64,000 nt of DNA from Bacillus mycoides (GCF_018742245.1 NZ_CP036132.1:2475001-2539000); one strand, 5' to 3'; counted from the stretch's first letter, positions 1-9,533 are shown. The notes: a model not told the origin generated them from the letters alone. Numbers and translations are program-made.

Positions 1-481
1 AGGCACTATTACAGAAGAAACAATTGATAAATGGATTCAAGAAATTGAGGATTTACCTAATGAACTAACAAGAGCGATAAAAGATTTAGATCAGAAGCAA
101 TTAGATACACCATATCGCGTTGGTGGATGGACTGTTCGTCAAGTTGTTCATCATGTTGTTGATAGTCATATGAATAGCTACATACGCTTTAAATTAGCAC
201 TGACAGAAAAGAATCCAACTATTAAACCGTACAAAGAAGAAAAATGGGCAGAGCTACCTGACTCAAAACTACCAGTAGATGTTTCACTTGTAATGCTAGA
301 TTCATTACATAAAAGATGGGTTAACTTATTATATTCTTTAGAACCAGCAGATTTAGAAAAGACATTTAATCATCCTGAATCAGGAGAAAAGAAACTTGCT
401 GCTGCAATTGGACTATATGCATGGCACGGTCGTCATCATACAGCTCATATCACTTCTTTAAGAGAGCGTTTAAATTGGTAA
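1..481 (+). CDS. yfiT: YfiT-like DinB-superfamily putative metal-dependent hydrolase (5' end outside window)
   Basis: The reading frame is open from base 2 without a start, so the gene begins left of the window; 159 codons are visible. The sequence follows the YfiT/BstA branch of the DinB four-helix fold. The motif [13 protein letters not shown] (helix 2) and [10 protein letters not shown] near the C-terminus carry the three histidines that bind a divalent metal in this family. It is a putative hydrolase of unknown substrate, probably cytoplasmic. An internal ATG at 170 lies after the first metal motif and is not the true start. The next gene starts inside its stop codon, so the two are probably co-transcribed. 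About 14 N-terminal residues seem to be missing compared with the family length (inference from memory). Confidence 0.88.
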   Translation, partial: GTITEETIDKWIQEIEDLPNELTRAIKDLDQKQLDTPYRVGGWTVRQVVHHVVDSHMNSYIRFKLALTEKNPTIKPYKEEKWAELPDSKLPVDVSLVMLDSLHKRWVNLLYSLEPADLEKTFNHPESGEKKLAAAIGLYAWHGRHHTAHITSLRERLNW

Positions 482-945
482 CATTAGAGAAGGCGACAGA
501 AAGTGATGCAGAGATTATATTTCAAATGCAAGTAGAATCATTTAGTTCATTATTAGAAAAGTATAAGGACTATGAAACAAGTCCGGCAAATGAACTTATT
601 GAAAGAACGATTTCGAGAATAAATAATCCGGACGGTGGATTTTATAAAATTTTCGTAAATACGAATCTTGTCGGAGCGATATGTATATCACGTAAAGAAG
701 AGTCATCTAAATTTTGGATAAGCCCGATGTTTATTATTCCAAACTATCAAGGGAACGGAATTGCTCAAAAAGTATTAATTTTAATCGAGGAGATGTTTCC
801 GGAAATAACGACTTGGGAGCTTGCTACAATTTTAGAGGAAGAACGAAATTGTTTTCTATACGAAAAGATGGGATATATAAGAGCGGAATTTAAAAATAAA
901 TTAAATGATAAAGCAACATTAATTTATTATAAAAAAGAAAGGTAA
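475..945 (+). CDS. GNAT family N-acetyltransferase
   Basis: A 156-residue GNAT protein; the acetyl-CoA pyrophosphate loop is [15 protein letters not shown] (motif A, Q/R-x-x-G-x-G/A) and the late LYEKMGYI motif (motif B) is typical. The substrate cannot be told. I place the start at TTG 475, which overlaps the stop codon of the upstream YfiT-like gene and has AAGAGAG about 8 bases before it; an upstream in-frame ATG at 421 would add residues that only shadow the YfiT frame. The overlap suggests translational coupling. The gene is followed at once by a hairpin terminator. Confidence 0.8.
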   Translation: MVTLEKATESDAEIIFQMQVESFSSLLEKYKDYETSPANELIERTISRINNPDGGFYKIFVNTNLVGAICISRKEESSKFWISPMFIIPNYQGNGIAQKVLILIEEMFPEITTWELATILEEERNCFLYEKMGYIRAEFKNKLNDKATLIYYKKER

Positions 946-971
946 AGCACATTTTAAATGCTTTACCTTTT
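940..971 (+). terminator. Rho-independent terminator after the GNAT gene
   Basis: The stem GGTAAAGCA / TGCTTTACC (941-949 and 959-967) is perfect and is followed by TTTT. It overlaps the stop codon of the GNAT gene. Confidence 0.85.
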
Positions 972-1067
972 CACATTATTTTAGATTGAATATACAAATT
1001 TAATGTATATTCTTCCAAAATGTTCGGGTTAGTAATTTCTAATGTGAATAAATATACAAAAAACGAA

Positions 1068-1445
1068 CTATTTCGTCGTATATGTTACTAACGCTTTTTG
1101 AATACTTAATATGCTATCATCGCTTTTAAATTCTTTCGTAATTGGCGCGCTCAAACTAGACACCCATATTTTAAGTTCTGCATCTAAATCAAAATGCCCA
1201 GCTGTTTCAATACTAAATTGTGTAATACTTTTATAAGGGATAGAATGGTATTCTGTTTTTTTACCAGTTACTCCTTGTTTGTCTACTAAAATAAGACGGC
1301 GATTTGTAAATACGATTAAATCACGAATTAATTTATAAGCATGCTCAACTTTCTCATCATCTAGCATAATCTTTTCTAAATCACGTTCAACGCTTTCTGT
1401 ACTCGCACTTGATGCATTTCCTAAAATACCACTAAATAAACCCAT
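1068..1445 (-). CDS. PH domain-containing protein (YvbH N-terminal type)
   Basis: A 125-residue cytoplasmic protein beginning MGLFSGILGN. The central part (HAYKLIRDLIVFTNRRLILVD, then a YHSIPYKSITQFSIE stretch) has the beta-strand pattern of the bacterial pleckstrin-homology-like fold (bPH) seen at the N-terminus of B. subtilis YvbH. The start at 1445 has an excellent AAAGGAGG site 8 bases upstream; a longer frame to 1529 has none and adds 28 unlikely residues. It stands alone between convergent and divergent neighbours. Role unknown; family members are small stress-expressed proteins. Confidence 0.85.
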   Translation of the reverse strand: MGLFSGILGNASSASTESVERDLEKIMLDDEKVEHAYKLIRDLIVFTNRRLILVDKQGVTGKKTEYHSIPYKSITQFSIETAGHFDLDAELKIWVSSLSAPITKEFKSDDSILSIQKALVTYTTK

Positions 1446-1624
1446 ATGAAATTCCTCCTTTATAATATGTGGAATGAGTTTCTTATATTGTACCATGCTA
1501 TTGGATAAGACATTATGACATAAGTTCAATAGTTTTTCGTTATTGTTGCAATTAATTTATATAACCTCATCCTAAAATCTTGTGCTAACATGTAATTAAG
1601 AAAATAGAAGCAGAGGGATTAAGC

Positions 1625-2476
1625 ATGAAGAATATCGGTTTAGTATTAGAAGGCGGCGGAATGAAAGGGTTATATACTGCAGGAGTACTCGAATATTTTA
1701 TGGAAAGGGACTTATTCTTTCCGTATGTAGTCGGTGTATCCGCTGGAGCCTGTATGGGAGCAACATATTTGTCACGTCAAAAAGGAAGAAATAAGAAAGT
1801 AAATACAGAGCTAGTAGCAGATCACAGGTATATATCTTATCGAAACTTAATTCGAAAACGTGAATTATTTGGAATGGATTTTTTATTTGATGAAGTACCA
1901 AACAAAATTGTACCGTTCGATTTTCAAACTTTCCTAAATTCAAATGAACAGTTTGTAATCGGAACGACTGATTGCGAATCAGGACAGGCAGTTTATTATA
2001 ATAAAATAGAACATGGAAATGATATTTTGAAAATCATTCGTGCTTCAAGCTCTGTGCCATTTATTGCACCTGCTGTAGAATATGATAATCGAAAATTGTT
2101 AGATGGAGGGATTATAGATCCTATTCCAGTTTTTAAAGCACAAAATGATGGTTATTTAAAAAACGTTGTTATTATGACAAAGCCAGAAGGATACGAGAAG
2201 CAGCGGAATAAATTTTCTGGACTAGCTAAAATTTTATATAGAAAATATCCGAAAATTGCAGATCATTTAGTAGAACATTATCGTTTTTATAATGAAACTG
2301 TATCTTATATGAATCACAACGAACAAAAAGATAATTTTTATGTAATTCAGCCAAGTATACAACTTCCTATAAGCGGTATAGAGAGAAATAAAGAAAAGCT
2401 CGTTAATTTATATAATCTTGGGTATAAGGATGCTCAATATCATTATGAAAACTTATTGAATTGGATGGAGAAATAA
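1625..2476 (+). CDS. Patatin-like phospholipase family protein
   Basis: A 283-residue patatin-fold serine hydrolase. The oxyanion-hole loop GGGMKG is at residues 10-15, the nucleophile elbow G-V-S-A-G puts the catalytic serine at 39, and the dyad aspartate is in DGG at 160-162, so the active site is complete. It is expected to hydrolyse acyl esters of membrane lipids; there is no signal peptide or membrane helix. The ATG at 1625 follows an AGAGGGATT site. The next gene begins 12 bases after the stop, so the two form a likely operon. Confidence 0.9.
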   Translation: MKNIGLVLEGGGMKGLYTAGVLEYFMERDLFFPYVVGVSAGACMGATYLSRQKGRNKKVNTELVADHRYISYRNLIRKRELFGMDFLFDEVPNKIVPFDFQTFLNSNEQFVIGTTDCESGQAVYYNKIEHGNDILKIIRASSSVPFIAPAVEYDNRKLLDGGIIDPIPVFKAQNDGYLKNVVIMTKPEGYEKQRNKFSGLAKILYRKYPKIADHLVEHYRFYNETVSYMNHNEQKDNFYVIQPSIQLPISGIERNKEKLVNLYNLGYKDAQYHYENLLNWMEK

Positions 2477-2488
2477 AGGGGTGGAACG

Positions 2489-2860
2489 TTGGTATTAGGA
2501 AAAGAAGTTATTTTTAATGAATTGCAGAAAATGCATAGTCCTCTATATAAACCATTTCCGAATTGTGACATTCGAAAAATACGGAAAGATTATAAAAATA
2601 TGTTTACAGAAGATGATTGCATAAGTTCTGATTTAAATTATTATTGGATGCATACAGCAGGACCTTTAAGTTATGTACTTAATAAAAACGAAGAGAAAAT
2701 TACATTTCAACAATTAAGGTGGCTACGAATATCATTTTTCGAATGGTTTCCACAATATCGTTTTCTAGAAACAGAAATTGTGAAGTATCCTATTTTGCAT
2801 AGAGATTTTATGAATTATGAGAAGGCCCGTAAACTATTACTTTATTACCTTACTGAATAA
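2489..2860 (+). CDS. Hypothetical protein downstream of the patatin gene
   Basis: A 123-residue protein that I do not recognise. It starts at TTG 2489 with AAGGGGTGG placed 5 bases before it. It is rich in aromatic residues (WMHTAGPLSY, FFEWFPQYRF) and has no signal peptide, membrane helix or Cys cluster. Its tight spacing to the patatin gene and the shared terminator suggest a joint role, which remains unknown. Confidence 0.7.
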   Translation: MVLGKEVIFNELQKMHSPLYKPFPNCDIRKIRKDYKNMFTEDDCISSDLNYYWMHTAGPLSYVLNKNEEKITFQQLRWLRISFFEWFPQYRFLETEIVKYPILHRDFMNYEKARKLLLYYLTE

Positions 2861-2866
2861 AAGTGA

Positions 2867-2899
2867 AAACGTACAGGTTACATTACTTGTGCGTTTTTT
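2867..2899 (+). terminator. Rho-independent terminator of the patatin operon
   Basis: The imperfect stem AACGTACAGGT / ACTTGTGCGTT (G-U pairs allowed) is followed by a run of seven T. Confidence 0.75.
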
Positions 2900-3139
2900 T
2901 GTTCATAAAATATACAATATTAACAACTTGTTTATATAGGAATTCTAATGAGAAGAAAGAAGTACATATAGAATGATGTAAGGGAGGGATGATAAGTTTA
3001 GTAGCCGTTTTCCTTTAAGTTATTGTCCAACTTGAATATAGTTATTTATGTTAAAATATTTCGAGTAAAATCAAGTTCTTAACGATTTTATCAAACATTA
3101 AACAAAATAATTTAGAAACGAAGAAGGGACAGCACTAAA

Positions 3140-3505
3140 ATGGAAAACGTATCAAATGTAGATAAATTGGAATCAATAAAATCTTTACAATCAACAATCA
3201 ATAAACTAAAAAATGCTTTGTCACAGATGACTCAAAAAGGCGCAAATACTACTTTAGTAAAGAAACGACTTAAAGCTGTTTGCATCGGGTTAGCAGTGTT
3301 AGAAACCGTTTGGAATCAAGGAACTCATCATTACACACAAGAAGATTTAGCAGAAGCTCGCCATGTTCTTACTGGTTTGCTGCCATCAATCAAGAACTTT
3401 TATGATAAGTCAAAGGCTGGTAGTCCCCAAAGAACACTTTTAGAAAGAAGAATAAAAGCGTTGGAACAAGCTATTCAAGCAATTGATAAATTTTCTAATC
3501 AATAA
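3140..3505 (+). CDS. Hypothetical helical protein
   Basis: A 121-residue all-helical protein of unknown function. Residues 10-32 and 85-118 are predicted amphipathic helices with Leu/Ile heptads and basic patches (VKKRLKAV, LERRIKALEQ). The start ATG 3140 has GAAGGG 10 bases upstream. There is no membrane segment. It stands alone, followed by a weak hairpin at 3553-3587. I recall similar proteins only from the B. cereus group, which is not verifiable here. Confidence 0.65.
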   Translation: MENVSNVDKLESIKSLQSTINKLKNALSQMTQKGANTTLVKKRLKAVCIGLAVLETVWNQGTHHYTQEDLAEARHVLTGLLPSIKNFYDKSKAGSPQRTLLERRIKALEQAIQAIDKFSNQ

Positions 3506-3552
3506 CTGATCTAAAAGGATGCGTTAGTTCAATAAGAATTAAACAACTTTAA

Positions 3553-3587
3553 AGAGCCTTATTACAAATAAAATGTAGCAAGGCTCT
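3553..3587 (+). terminator. Hairpin downstream of the 3140-3505 gene
   Basis: The perfect stem AGAGCCTT / AAGGCTCT closes a 19-base loop but has no T run behind it, so terminator function is uncertain. Confidence 0.45.
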
Positions 3588-3605
3588 AATTACAGCAAGT
3601 TCTAA

Positions 3606-4119
3606 ACATATTCTTTTTATAGTTCACTTTTAAATAATACAGGTAAGATTCATCTTTACACGCCTCATAATTATTCTCACACTTACACCTTCAAGGACTT
3701 CGCATTGTATTTGATGGAATAAAAACCTTTCTATCACAAGAACACTCAATTATTTAATTTATAAAAACAAAATTCCACCTTACATTGTCGTTGCTATAGA
3801 TCACATTGGTCGGTTAGAGGAGCTAACTAACGATAGAACGAAAACATTGTTAACGGATGAATTACTTTCGTGGATTCAAAATAAGTTTCTAATTGTATCT
3901 GTAAATCCAAATGCTAATCATGTTCATTTTTATATAGAAGCAGGAAAAATTGAAACTAAACCTCTTTTAACGGCGAATAGACGCCTGTATAAAGGTTTAA
4001 AAGAAAAAAGATAAAAAACCACTTATGAAGAGTTTAAAAGCGGTCATGATAGGGTTTCGTGGCGTGAAAAGCTACCTGGTGGATTGAGGGCATTAAAATA
4101 TTCAAAAACAACACTATAA
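3606..4119 (+). pseudogene. Decayed gene of unknown family (two frameshifts, one in-frame stop)
   Basis: Three frames can be stitched into one protein-like reading. Bases 3606-3710 read ...HLYTPHNYSHTYTFKDFALYLM, the reading then shifts to FDGIKTFLSQEHSII (to about 3755), and a third frame is open from 3715 to 4011 (KIPPYIVVAIDHIGRLEEL, then FLIVSVNPNANHVHFYIE). After a TAA at 4012-4014 the same frame continues for 34 more sense codons (TYEEFKSGHDRVSWREKLPG...) to TAA at 4117-4119. No start codon with a ribosome site is present. The amino-acid texture is that of a real protein of about 165 or more residues, but I do not recognise the family. It fills the 635-base gap before the DUF1992 gene. 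Confidence 0.55.
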
Positions 4120-4140
4120 AATGAAAAGAGGAATGAATCT

Positions 4141-4566
4141 ATGAATCAAGATGAGTTAGATAAAAAGCTAAAAAAACAAGAAATTCTAGTGAAAGATGAG
4201 AAAGTTTGGTCATTTACGTATGAGGATCATATTAGTTCTATTGTTAAACAGGCAGAAAAGAAAGGAGCTTTTAATGATTTACCTGGTAAAGGGAAACCTC
4301 TTAATCTTGATAAAGACCTTTCGTACAATCCTGAAAAGCAACTGTATAGAACTTTGGCAAATAATCATGTTTTACCTAGGTGGATTGAGCTTTCAAAAGA
4401 AATTGACGATTTAAAAGAAAGACTAAAAGAAAATACAAATACAGCAGAAGCTACAAATACAGCAGAAGCAGCGGATTTAATTCGAACTATAAATAAAAAA
4501 GTTATAGAACATAATTTACTTTGTCCGCCAAGTGCGCAAAAAATGAGGGTGAAAACGGATTTTTAA
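4141..4566 (+). CDS. DUF1992 / DnaJ-homologue subfamily C member 28-like domain protein
   Basis: A 141-residue protein with the DUF1992 signature: GAFNDLPGKGKPL at residues 40-52, then the L-x-N-x-x-VLPRWIELSKEID block around 73-90. The family is small, cytoplasmic and uncharacterised in bacteria. The ATG at 4141 has AAGAGGAA 9 bases upstream. Near the C-terminus an 18-base direct repeat (4434-4469) encodes a doubled hexapeptide TNTAEA, a recent in-frame tandem duplication. No partner gene is evident. Confidence 0.87.
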   Translation: MNQDELDKKLKKQEILVKDEKVWSFTYEDHISSIVKQAEKKGAFNDLPGKGKPLNLDKDLSYNPEKQLYRTLANNHVLPRWIELSKEIDDLKERLKENTNTAEATNTAEAADLIRTINKKVIEHNLLCPPSAQKMRVKTDF

Positions 4567-4644
4567 CAATTTTCAATCAAGCTATCTCTTGCTATATAAT
4601 TAAGTTAGGTGTTTTCAATTCGTTACTAAAGGGAGGTAAAAGCT

Positions 4645-5461
4645 GTGAAAAATACGTATCAACTTCAAATTCCGAAAGAACTAGAACAGTATCGTAGTAT
4701 TTTAGAAGAAAGTGTGAAACCGTATATTAAAGTGTCTGGAACGCAAGCAGAGACAACCCTTTTTGAAAGTAAGTTTGGTGGATATCCGTATTTACCTATA
4801 AATCAAGAGCATCCTAAAGACTCTAATGGCCAACCTATGATGTTACTTGCGCAGTTAAACTTTGAAGAAATGCCGTATATTGAACCCATGCCTCAAAATG
4901 GACTGTTACAATTTTTCGTAAGTGCTGATGATGAACTTTTTTGGAATAGATTTTGATCATCCAACTAGCCAAAAAGACTTTCGAATCATTTATCATTCTA
5001 CAATAACGGAGGATTTAACTAAGGTTATTACTGATTTTAATTATTTAAACACTTTAGATTTAGAGCATTTTATCATACCTGAAGCAGCTAAACTAAAGTT
5101 TGAATTGAATTATCAACCAGTAACATCAAGAGATTATCGATTTGAAAAGATTTTTAATAAAAACATTGATTGGGAAGAAATTGTGGATGAAGAAAATAAA
5201 ACAGAATTAGGCGAACTGTATGATGATCTATGCGAAGATCAAGGGCATAAAATTGGCGGGTATCCATTCTTTACACAGACAGATCCGAGGGAATGGGAAG
5301 AAAAATACCAACAACATGATATATTGTTGTTGCAAATCGATACAGACGATTCATTAAATATTATGTGGGGAGATTCTGGTGTTGCTAATTTCTTTATACG
5401 CAAGGAAGGTTTATTGAACCTAGATTTTTCCAATGTTATTTACAATTGGGATTGCTACTAA
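4645..5461 (+). pseudogene. YwqG-like DUF1963 protein, frameshifted
   Basis: The 5' part from GTG 4645 (GGGAGG site at 4631-4636) reads ...LLQFFVSADDELF and then goes to WNRF and a TGA. The +1 frame continues GIDFDHPTSQKDFRIIYHST... to 5461, ending in GGYPFFTQTDPRE and LLLQIDTDDSLNIMWGDSG, the hallmark of DUF1963 (YwqG) proteins. The break is at a run of six T (about 4937-4942); five T would restore a single protein of about 271 residues. It is therefore one gene with a +1 homopolymer change, either a true mutation or a sequencing artefact. The family function is unknown. Confidence 0.9.
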
Positions 5462-5486
5462 AAAGAAATAAATGGATTACTAGCTA

Positions 5487-5523
5487 GCAAAAAATCCTCC
5501 TGAAGGTGAGGAGGATTTTTTGC
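5487..5523. terminator. Bidirectional-type hairpin terminator
   Basis: The stem GCAAAAAATCCTCC / GGAGGATTTTTTGC has an A run before it and a T run after it. It terminates the DUF1963 gene. Confidence 0.9.
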
Positions 5524-6060
<537 letters not shown>

Positions 6061-6099
6061 TCATGTTGTGTTATTGATAAGAATGTTTCCGTGTATAAT

Positions 6100-6468
6100 T
6101 TATATTTTAGTTAATAAAAAACGCAATTTGTTAACTTCTACAGCTGAACTTGCTGGTGGATTGTTTGTGTTGATGTATTGATCTCGAATATCTCTAACAA
6201 TGGCCATTTGAGAAATGTCCGTCAAGAAAAATGTTAATTTTACTACATCATTAAAATTTAATTCTGAAGCTTCTAACGTTACTTTAATATTTTCAAATAC
6301 TTGGCACGTTTGTGTACCTAAATCTCCATTCCCGACTATATGACCATCAGCATTAATCGCTACTTGTCCAGATATGTAAATTGTTCGTTTAGCGTTACTA
6401 ACTTCGACTACATGTGAGCAACCGAAAGTTGCTGGCAAAGTTTCCGGATTGATAAATTTCTTTTGCAA
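6100..6468 (-). CDS. RidA (YjgF/YER057c/UK114) family protein, C-terminally shortened
   Basis: A 122-residue Rid-family protein: IYISGQVAINADGHIVGNGDLGTQT near residues 30-55 and NPPASSAVEVNKL at the end are family blocks. Canonical RidA hydrolyses reactive enamine/imine intermediates of PLP enzymes with an arginine in the SxVEVxRL motif; here that position is lysine (EVNKL), so it belongs to another Rid subgroup or is inactive. The last family strand (L-I-E-I-E-A) is replaced by LLTKI and a TAA, and the same frame stays open for 12 codons beyond it to 6061, which suggests a GAA to TAA nonsense change. The start is TTG 6468 with AAGAAGAG upstream. Confidence 0.75.
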   Translation of the reverse strand: MQKKFINPETLPATFGCSHVVEVSNAKRTIYISGQVAINADGHIVGNGDLGTQTCQVFENIKVTLEASELNFNDVVKLTFFLTDISQMAIVRDIRDQYINTNNPPASSAVEVNKLRFLLTKI

Positions 6469-6529
6469 TGTACTTCTCTTCTTTTAATATCGCATTTTCT
6501 TTATATATTAATTCTAATTAGTTTCTGAA

Positions 6530-7066
6530 CTATTGTTCTTGATGGTAATAGATGCTACTGATACAAGCAGTAAAAAGTTTTGTTTTTCCTGAGCCTATTT
6601 CATTATTGGATATAAGAGCAAGAATTGTGTTTATGACGGCGCTATGAGTAACTAAAATAACTTTACTATTTGGGTGTTGTTTCTGGATTATATTCAAACC
6701 GGTTATAATTCTTGTTTTTAGAAATCTTCTTGGTTCTTGATTTATATAATTACGATTTGGAAACATTTGCGTTCGCTCTTCTGTCGTTAATCCTGAAGCC
6801 ATACCATAATCGCGTTCTATAAAAATCTCCATTTCAATAAGGTTTACTGGTATTAACATGTATGTATTTATGATTTCAGCTGTTTGCTTTGCTCTTGATA
6901 AAGGACTAGAAATAATAATGTCCAATTGTTTTTCACGTAAATATAGGCCGCATTTTTCAGCTTGTTGTTTACCATGTTTATTTAGCTTAATGTTCTCGCG
7001 ACCTTGGAGCTTTCCAATAGCATTCCACTCCGTTTCCCCGTGCCTAACTAAGCATATAACAGCCAT
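6530..7066 (-). CDS. Histidine phosphatase family protein (phosphoglycerate mutase-like)
   Basis: A 178-residue member of the histidine phosphatase superfamily. The RHG signature is at residues 8-10 (phospho-acceptor His9), Arg58 lies in SSPLSRAKQT, the acid residue Glu84 in IERDYG, and the second histidine is His141 in VTHSAV, so all catalytic residues are present. Such proteins dephosphorylate small phosphorylated metabolites; the substrate is unknown. The ATG at 7066 has GCAGGAGG 8 bases upstream. It precedes the RidA-like gene by 61 bases on the same strand and may be co-transcribed with it. Confidence 0.9.
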   Translation of the reverse strand: MAVICLVRHGETEWNAIGKLQGRENIKLNKHGKQQAEKCGLYLREKQLDIIISSPLSRAKQTAEIINTYMLIPVNLIEMEIFIERDYGMASGLTTEERTQMFPNRNYINQEPRRFLKTRIITGLNIIQKQHPNSKVILVTHSAVINTILALISNNEIGSGKTKLFTACISSIYYHQEQ

Positions 7067-7213
7067 ACACGTATCCTCCTGCTACAATGTGAAGTTAAAT
7101 TCTATACATACAGTTTAAAGAGTTATATATGTTTGATTCCCTCGAGAGCTGCTTTTAATTACGTCTTGGTTTATTAATTCATCAGTTACTTTTGTATAGA
7201 AAAAGTGATACCA

Positions 7214-8176
7214 CTATATAAAAAATTCTTCATAGGTTATTTCCATTGAGTATCTGCTGCTTACGTAATATTCTTTAAGAGGTTGATCATTTTCCTTTAA
7301 CAATAAGATTAATTCTTCACTAATTGTGTTAGCGATTTCGCTAAGAATAGATAAGTCGGTTGTTTTAAAAACTGGAATAATAGGCTGTGCATTTTGATTT
7401 AAGCCTAGTTTTTCGTAAAATACATTTAAATTTAAGTCTATTTGACTATCTACTGCTACAAAATTTTTTACTAATTGCTTTTTCGCGTAATTAATATCAG
7501 TAATAGCATCGTGAAAATGTTCTTCAAGTATTTCCTTATTCGCTGTTATTAAATTTAAGGTTGAATATCGCGTGTTTCCATAAAGGCCAATTTGAACTTG
7601 TCCTAAATCAAAATACGTATTACCATACATTCCGAATGCCCCTATGTCTATTTGTGCCTGTTCTTGGATCGCATAATAATATCTTTTCTCATTTTTCAAA
7701 GGTCGTTCCGTTTCTAAATAGTTTTCTTCAATATTATCTATTTGTCCAAAATCTAGTAACACACCACTATAAAGTAATAGACTATACGATTCTTTAGGTA
7801 AATGATTAAATGTTTCAATTCTTTTAGAAATAATATCAATTTGATTAGAATATTTCTCAATCATTTTAAGTGTAGGCTTAATTAGAGGTTTACATAGGTT
7901 ATACAATTTATCCCCTTCATAAGCTGTTATAACCATACACGTCGGATAGTAGCCTTCTAATTCTAATAAATAAATGTGCTTTTCAAATTCTTCATTAGTC
8001 CAATTTAGTACTGTCTTTATAGTATTTGATTCAATTCTAAGATGAAGCATAACAAGTAAATATTGAAGATTTGTTTCACTTATTTTTATAGTTGGAGAAT
8101 TATCTCCAGATGAAATCATTTTAGTCTCATAAGCTGTTTGTAGTATTTTCTCTGGGGTATTATTAGCAAGCATCAT
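7214..8176 (-). CDS. Hypothetical 320-aa protein with possible N-terminal winged-helix region
   Basis: I do not recognise this protein. Residues 30-80 are helical with a turn (LLVMLHLRIESNTIKTVLNWTNEEFEKHIYLLELEGYY) in a pattern that could be a winged helix. The middle contains a short internal echo, FGMYGNTYFDLGQVQIGLYGNTRYS, with two GxYGNT units about 16 residues apart. There are no membrane helices or signal peptide. The ATG-ATG start at 8176 follows a GAAGGG site. It is a single gene with no obvious partner; the function is unknown. Confidence 0.7.
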   Translation of the reverse strand: MMLANNTPEKILQTAYETKMISSGDNSPTIKISETNLQYLLVMLHLRIESNTIKTVLNWTNEEFEKHIYLLELEGYYPTCMVITAYEGDKLYNLCKPLIKPTLKMIEKYSNQIDIISKRIETFNHLPKESYSLLLYSGVLLDFGQIDNIEENYLETERPLKNEKRYYYAIQEQAQIDIGAFGMYGNTYFDLGQVQIGLYGNTRYSTLNLITANKEILEEHFHDAITDINYAKKQLVKNFVAVDSQIDLNLNVFYEKLGLNQNAQPIIPVFKTTDLSILSEIANTISEELILLLKENDQPLKEYYVSSRYSMEITYEEFFI

Positions 8177-8566
8177 TACAGCCCTTCTTTTTAAATAAGT
8201 TAATTGTAAAATCTATGTATTTACTATGTTCTATAAATAAAAATAAGTACCCTTTAATAATCTCAAATTAAAAACCTTAGTATGCTCCTTTTGGATAATT
8301 AGTTACCTACCTGCTTCTATAACGTATAACGAAACGTACGTTCTTTGTTGTGTATGAGAAAGAATTTACTTAAACAAAACAATTTACAAATACATAATAT
8401 TAGTTTTAGCTGCTGCTAAATGAATTCTATTTTATATATAAATAATAAATTTGAAGAATTTATTAAATGTACTGCATTAAAGATGAAAGGTAAAACGATA
8501 TAGTTTACACTAATAACAGCTAGAATAACAACATACGTATATTGTTAAACGTAAAAAGGAGAACTA
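8177..8566. other. Intergenic region between divergent genes
   Basis: 390 bases with no gene. It must hold the promoters of the 320-aa protein (leftward) and the metallo-hydrolase (rightward). A 10-base palindrome AACGTACGTT lies at 8333-8342. I cannot assign -35/-10 elements with confidence. Confidence 0.4.
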
Positions 8567-9529
8567 ATGAAAAAGAAATATATAAATCAAATTCATACTG
8601 ATGTAAGTTTTAAACCAAAAGATATTATAGGTTTAATGACTGATTACTTTAAAATAAAAACAAAGTTGCGACCTATAAAGAATTTACCCATTGTTTTATC
8701 GAATAAAGATAATGAGTCTTTAGATAGTGTTACATGGTTTGGACATTCTGCTGCCCTTTTAAAAATAGAAGGTAAAAAGCTGTTATTAGATCCTATGTTT
8801 GGCGATGCCTCTTCCCCATTTCCTATTTTTAATAGTAAACGTTATAGTGGTGCTTTTTCGTTAGAACGTGAAGATCTTCAGGAAATTGATGCGATTATCA
8901 TTTCGCATAATCACTATGACCATTTAAATTACAAAAGTATTATGCAGTTAAAAGATCGTGCAAAGCACTTTTATGTTCCGACTGGAGTTGCGCGTTATCT
9001 TATTAAATGGGGTGTTTCACCTAGTAAAATTAGTGAGCATAATTGGTGGGATGAAATTACGTTTGATAATATTAAATTAGTTTGTACACCTGCAAGGCAT
9101 TTTTCTGGACGAAGTATGACAGATAGAGATAGTTCGTTATGGTGTTCATGGGTTATCCTTGGTCAAGAAACGAAAGTCTTCTTTAGTGGTGATAGTGGAT
9201 ATGCTCCGCACTTTAAGGAAATTGGTAATAAATACGGTCCATTCGATCTTACTTTAATGGAATGCGGGCAATACGATACGAGATGGTCTGCAATTCATAT
9301 GTTGCCAGAAGAAACAGTACAAGCTCATATTGACGTTAAAGGAGAATTGCTTGTTCCTATTCATTGGGGTGCTTTTACATTATCATTACATGAATGGAGT
9401 GATCCAATTGAGCGAGTTACGAAAGAAGCAAATCGTTTAGGGGTTAATATTGCAACGCCGCAAATAGGTGAATCTATTACGTTGAAAGCTAAAGATTATC
9501 CTACTTCAGATTGGTGGCGAGAAGTATAA
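8567..9529 (+). CDS. MBL-fold metallo-hydrolase (NAPE-PLD/UlaG-like)
   Basis: A 320-residue metallo-beta-lactamase-fold enzyme. The metal motif HNHYDH is at residues 114-119, further ligands are His178 (TPARHFSGR), Asp209 (FFSGDSG) and His266 (PIHWGAF). The order and the TWFGHSAALLKIEGKKLLLDPMF opening match the N-acyl-phosphatidylethanolamine phospholipase D-like group. The physiological substrate is unknown. It has no signal peptide. The ATG at 8567 has AAAAAGGAG 6-7 bases upstream. It is a single-gene unit with its own terminator. Confidence 0.9.
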   Translation: MKKKYINQIHTDVSFKPKDIIGLMTDYFKIKTKLRPIKNLPIVLSNKDNESLDSVTWFGHSAALLKIEGKKLLLDPMFGDASSPFPIFNSKRYSGAFSLEREDLQEIDAIIISHNHYDHLNYKSIMQLKDRAKHFYVPTGVARYLIKWGVSPSKISEHNWWDEITFDNIKLVCTPARHFSGRSMTDRDSSLWCSWVILGQETKVFFSGDSGYAPHFKEIGNKYGPFDLTLMECGQYDTRWSAIHMLPEETVQAHIDVKGELLVPIHWGAFTLSLHEWSDPIERVTKEANRLGVNIATPQIGESITLKAKDYPTSDWWREV

Positions 9530-9533
9530 TTAT

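Noticed and set aside
421..474. ATG 421 as start of the GNAT gene at 475-945
   Set aside because: The extra residues ([13 protein letters not shown]...) are an out-of-frame reading of the conserved [10 protein letters not shown] end of the upstream gene; TTG 475 overlaps the stop and has better context.
2991..3020. Nine-codon ATG frame after GGGAGGG upstream of the 3140 gene
   Set aside because: The ribosome site touches the ATG and the peptide is very short; no regulatory structure was seen with it.
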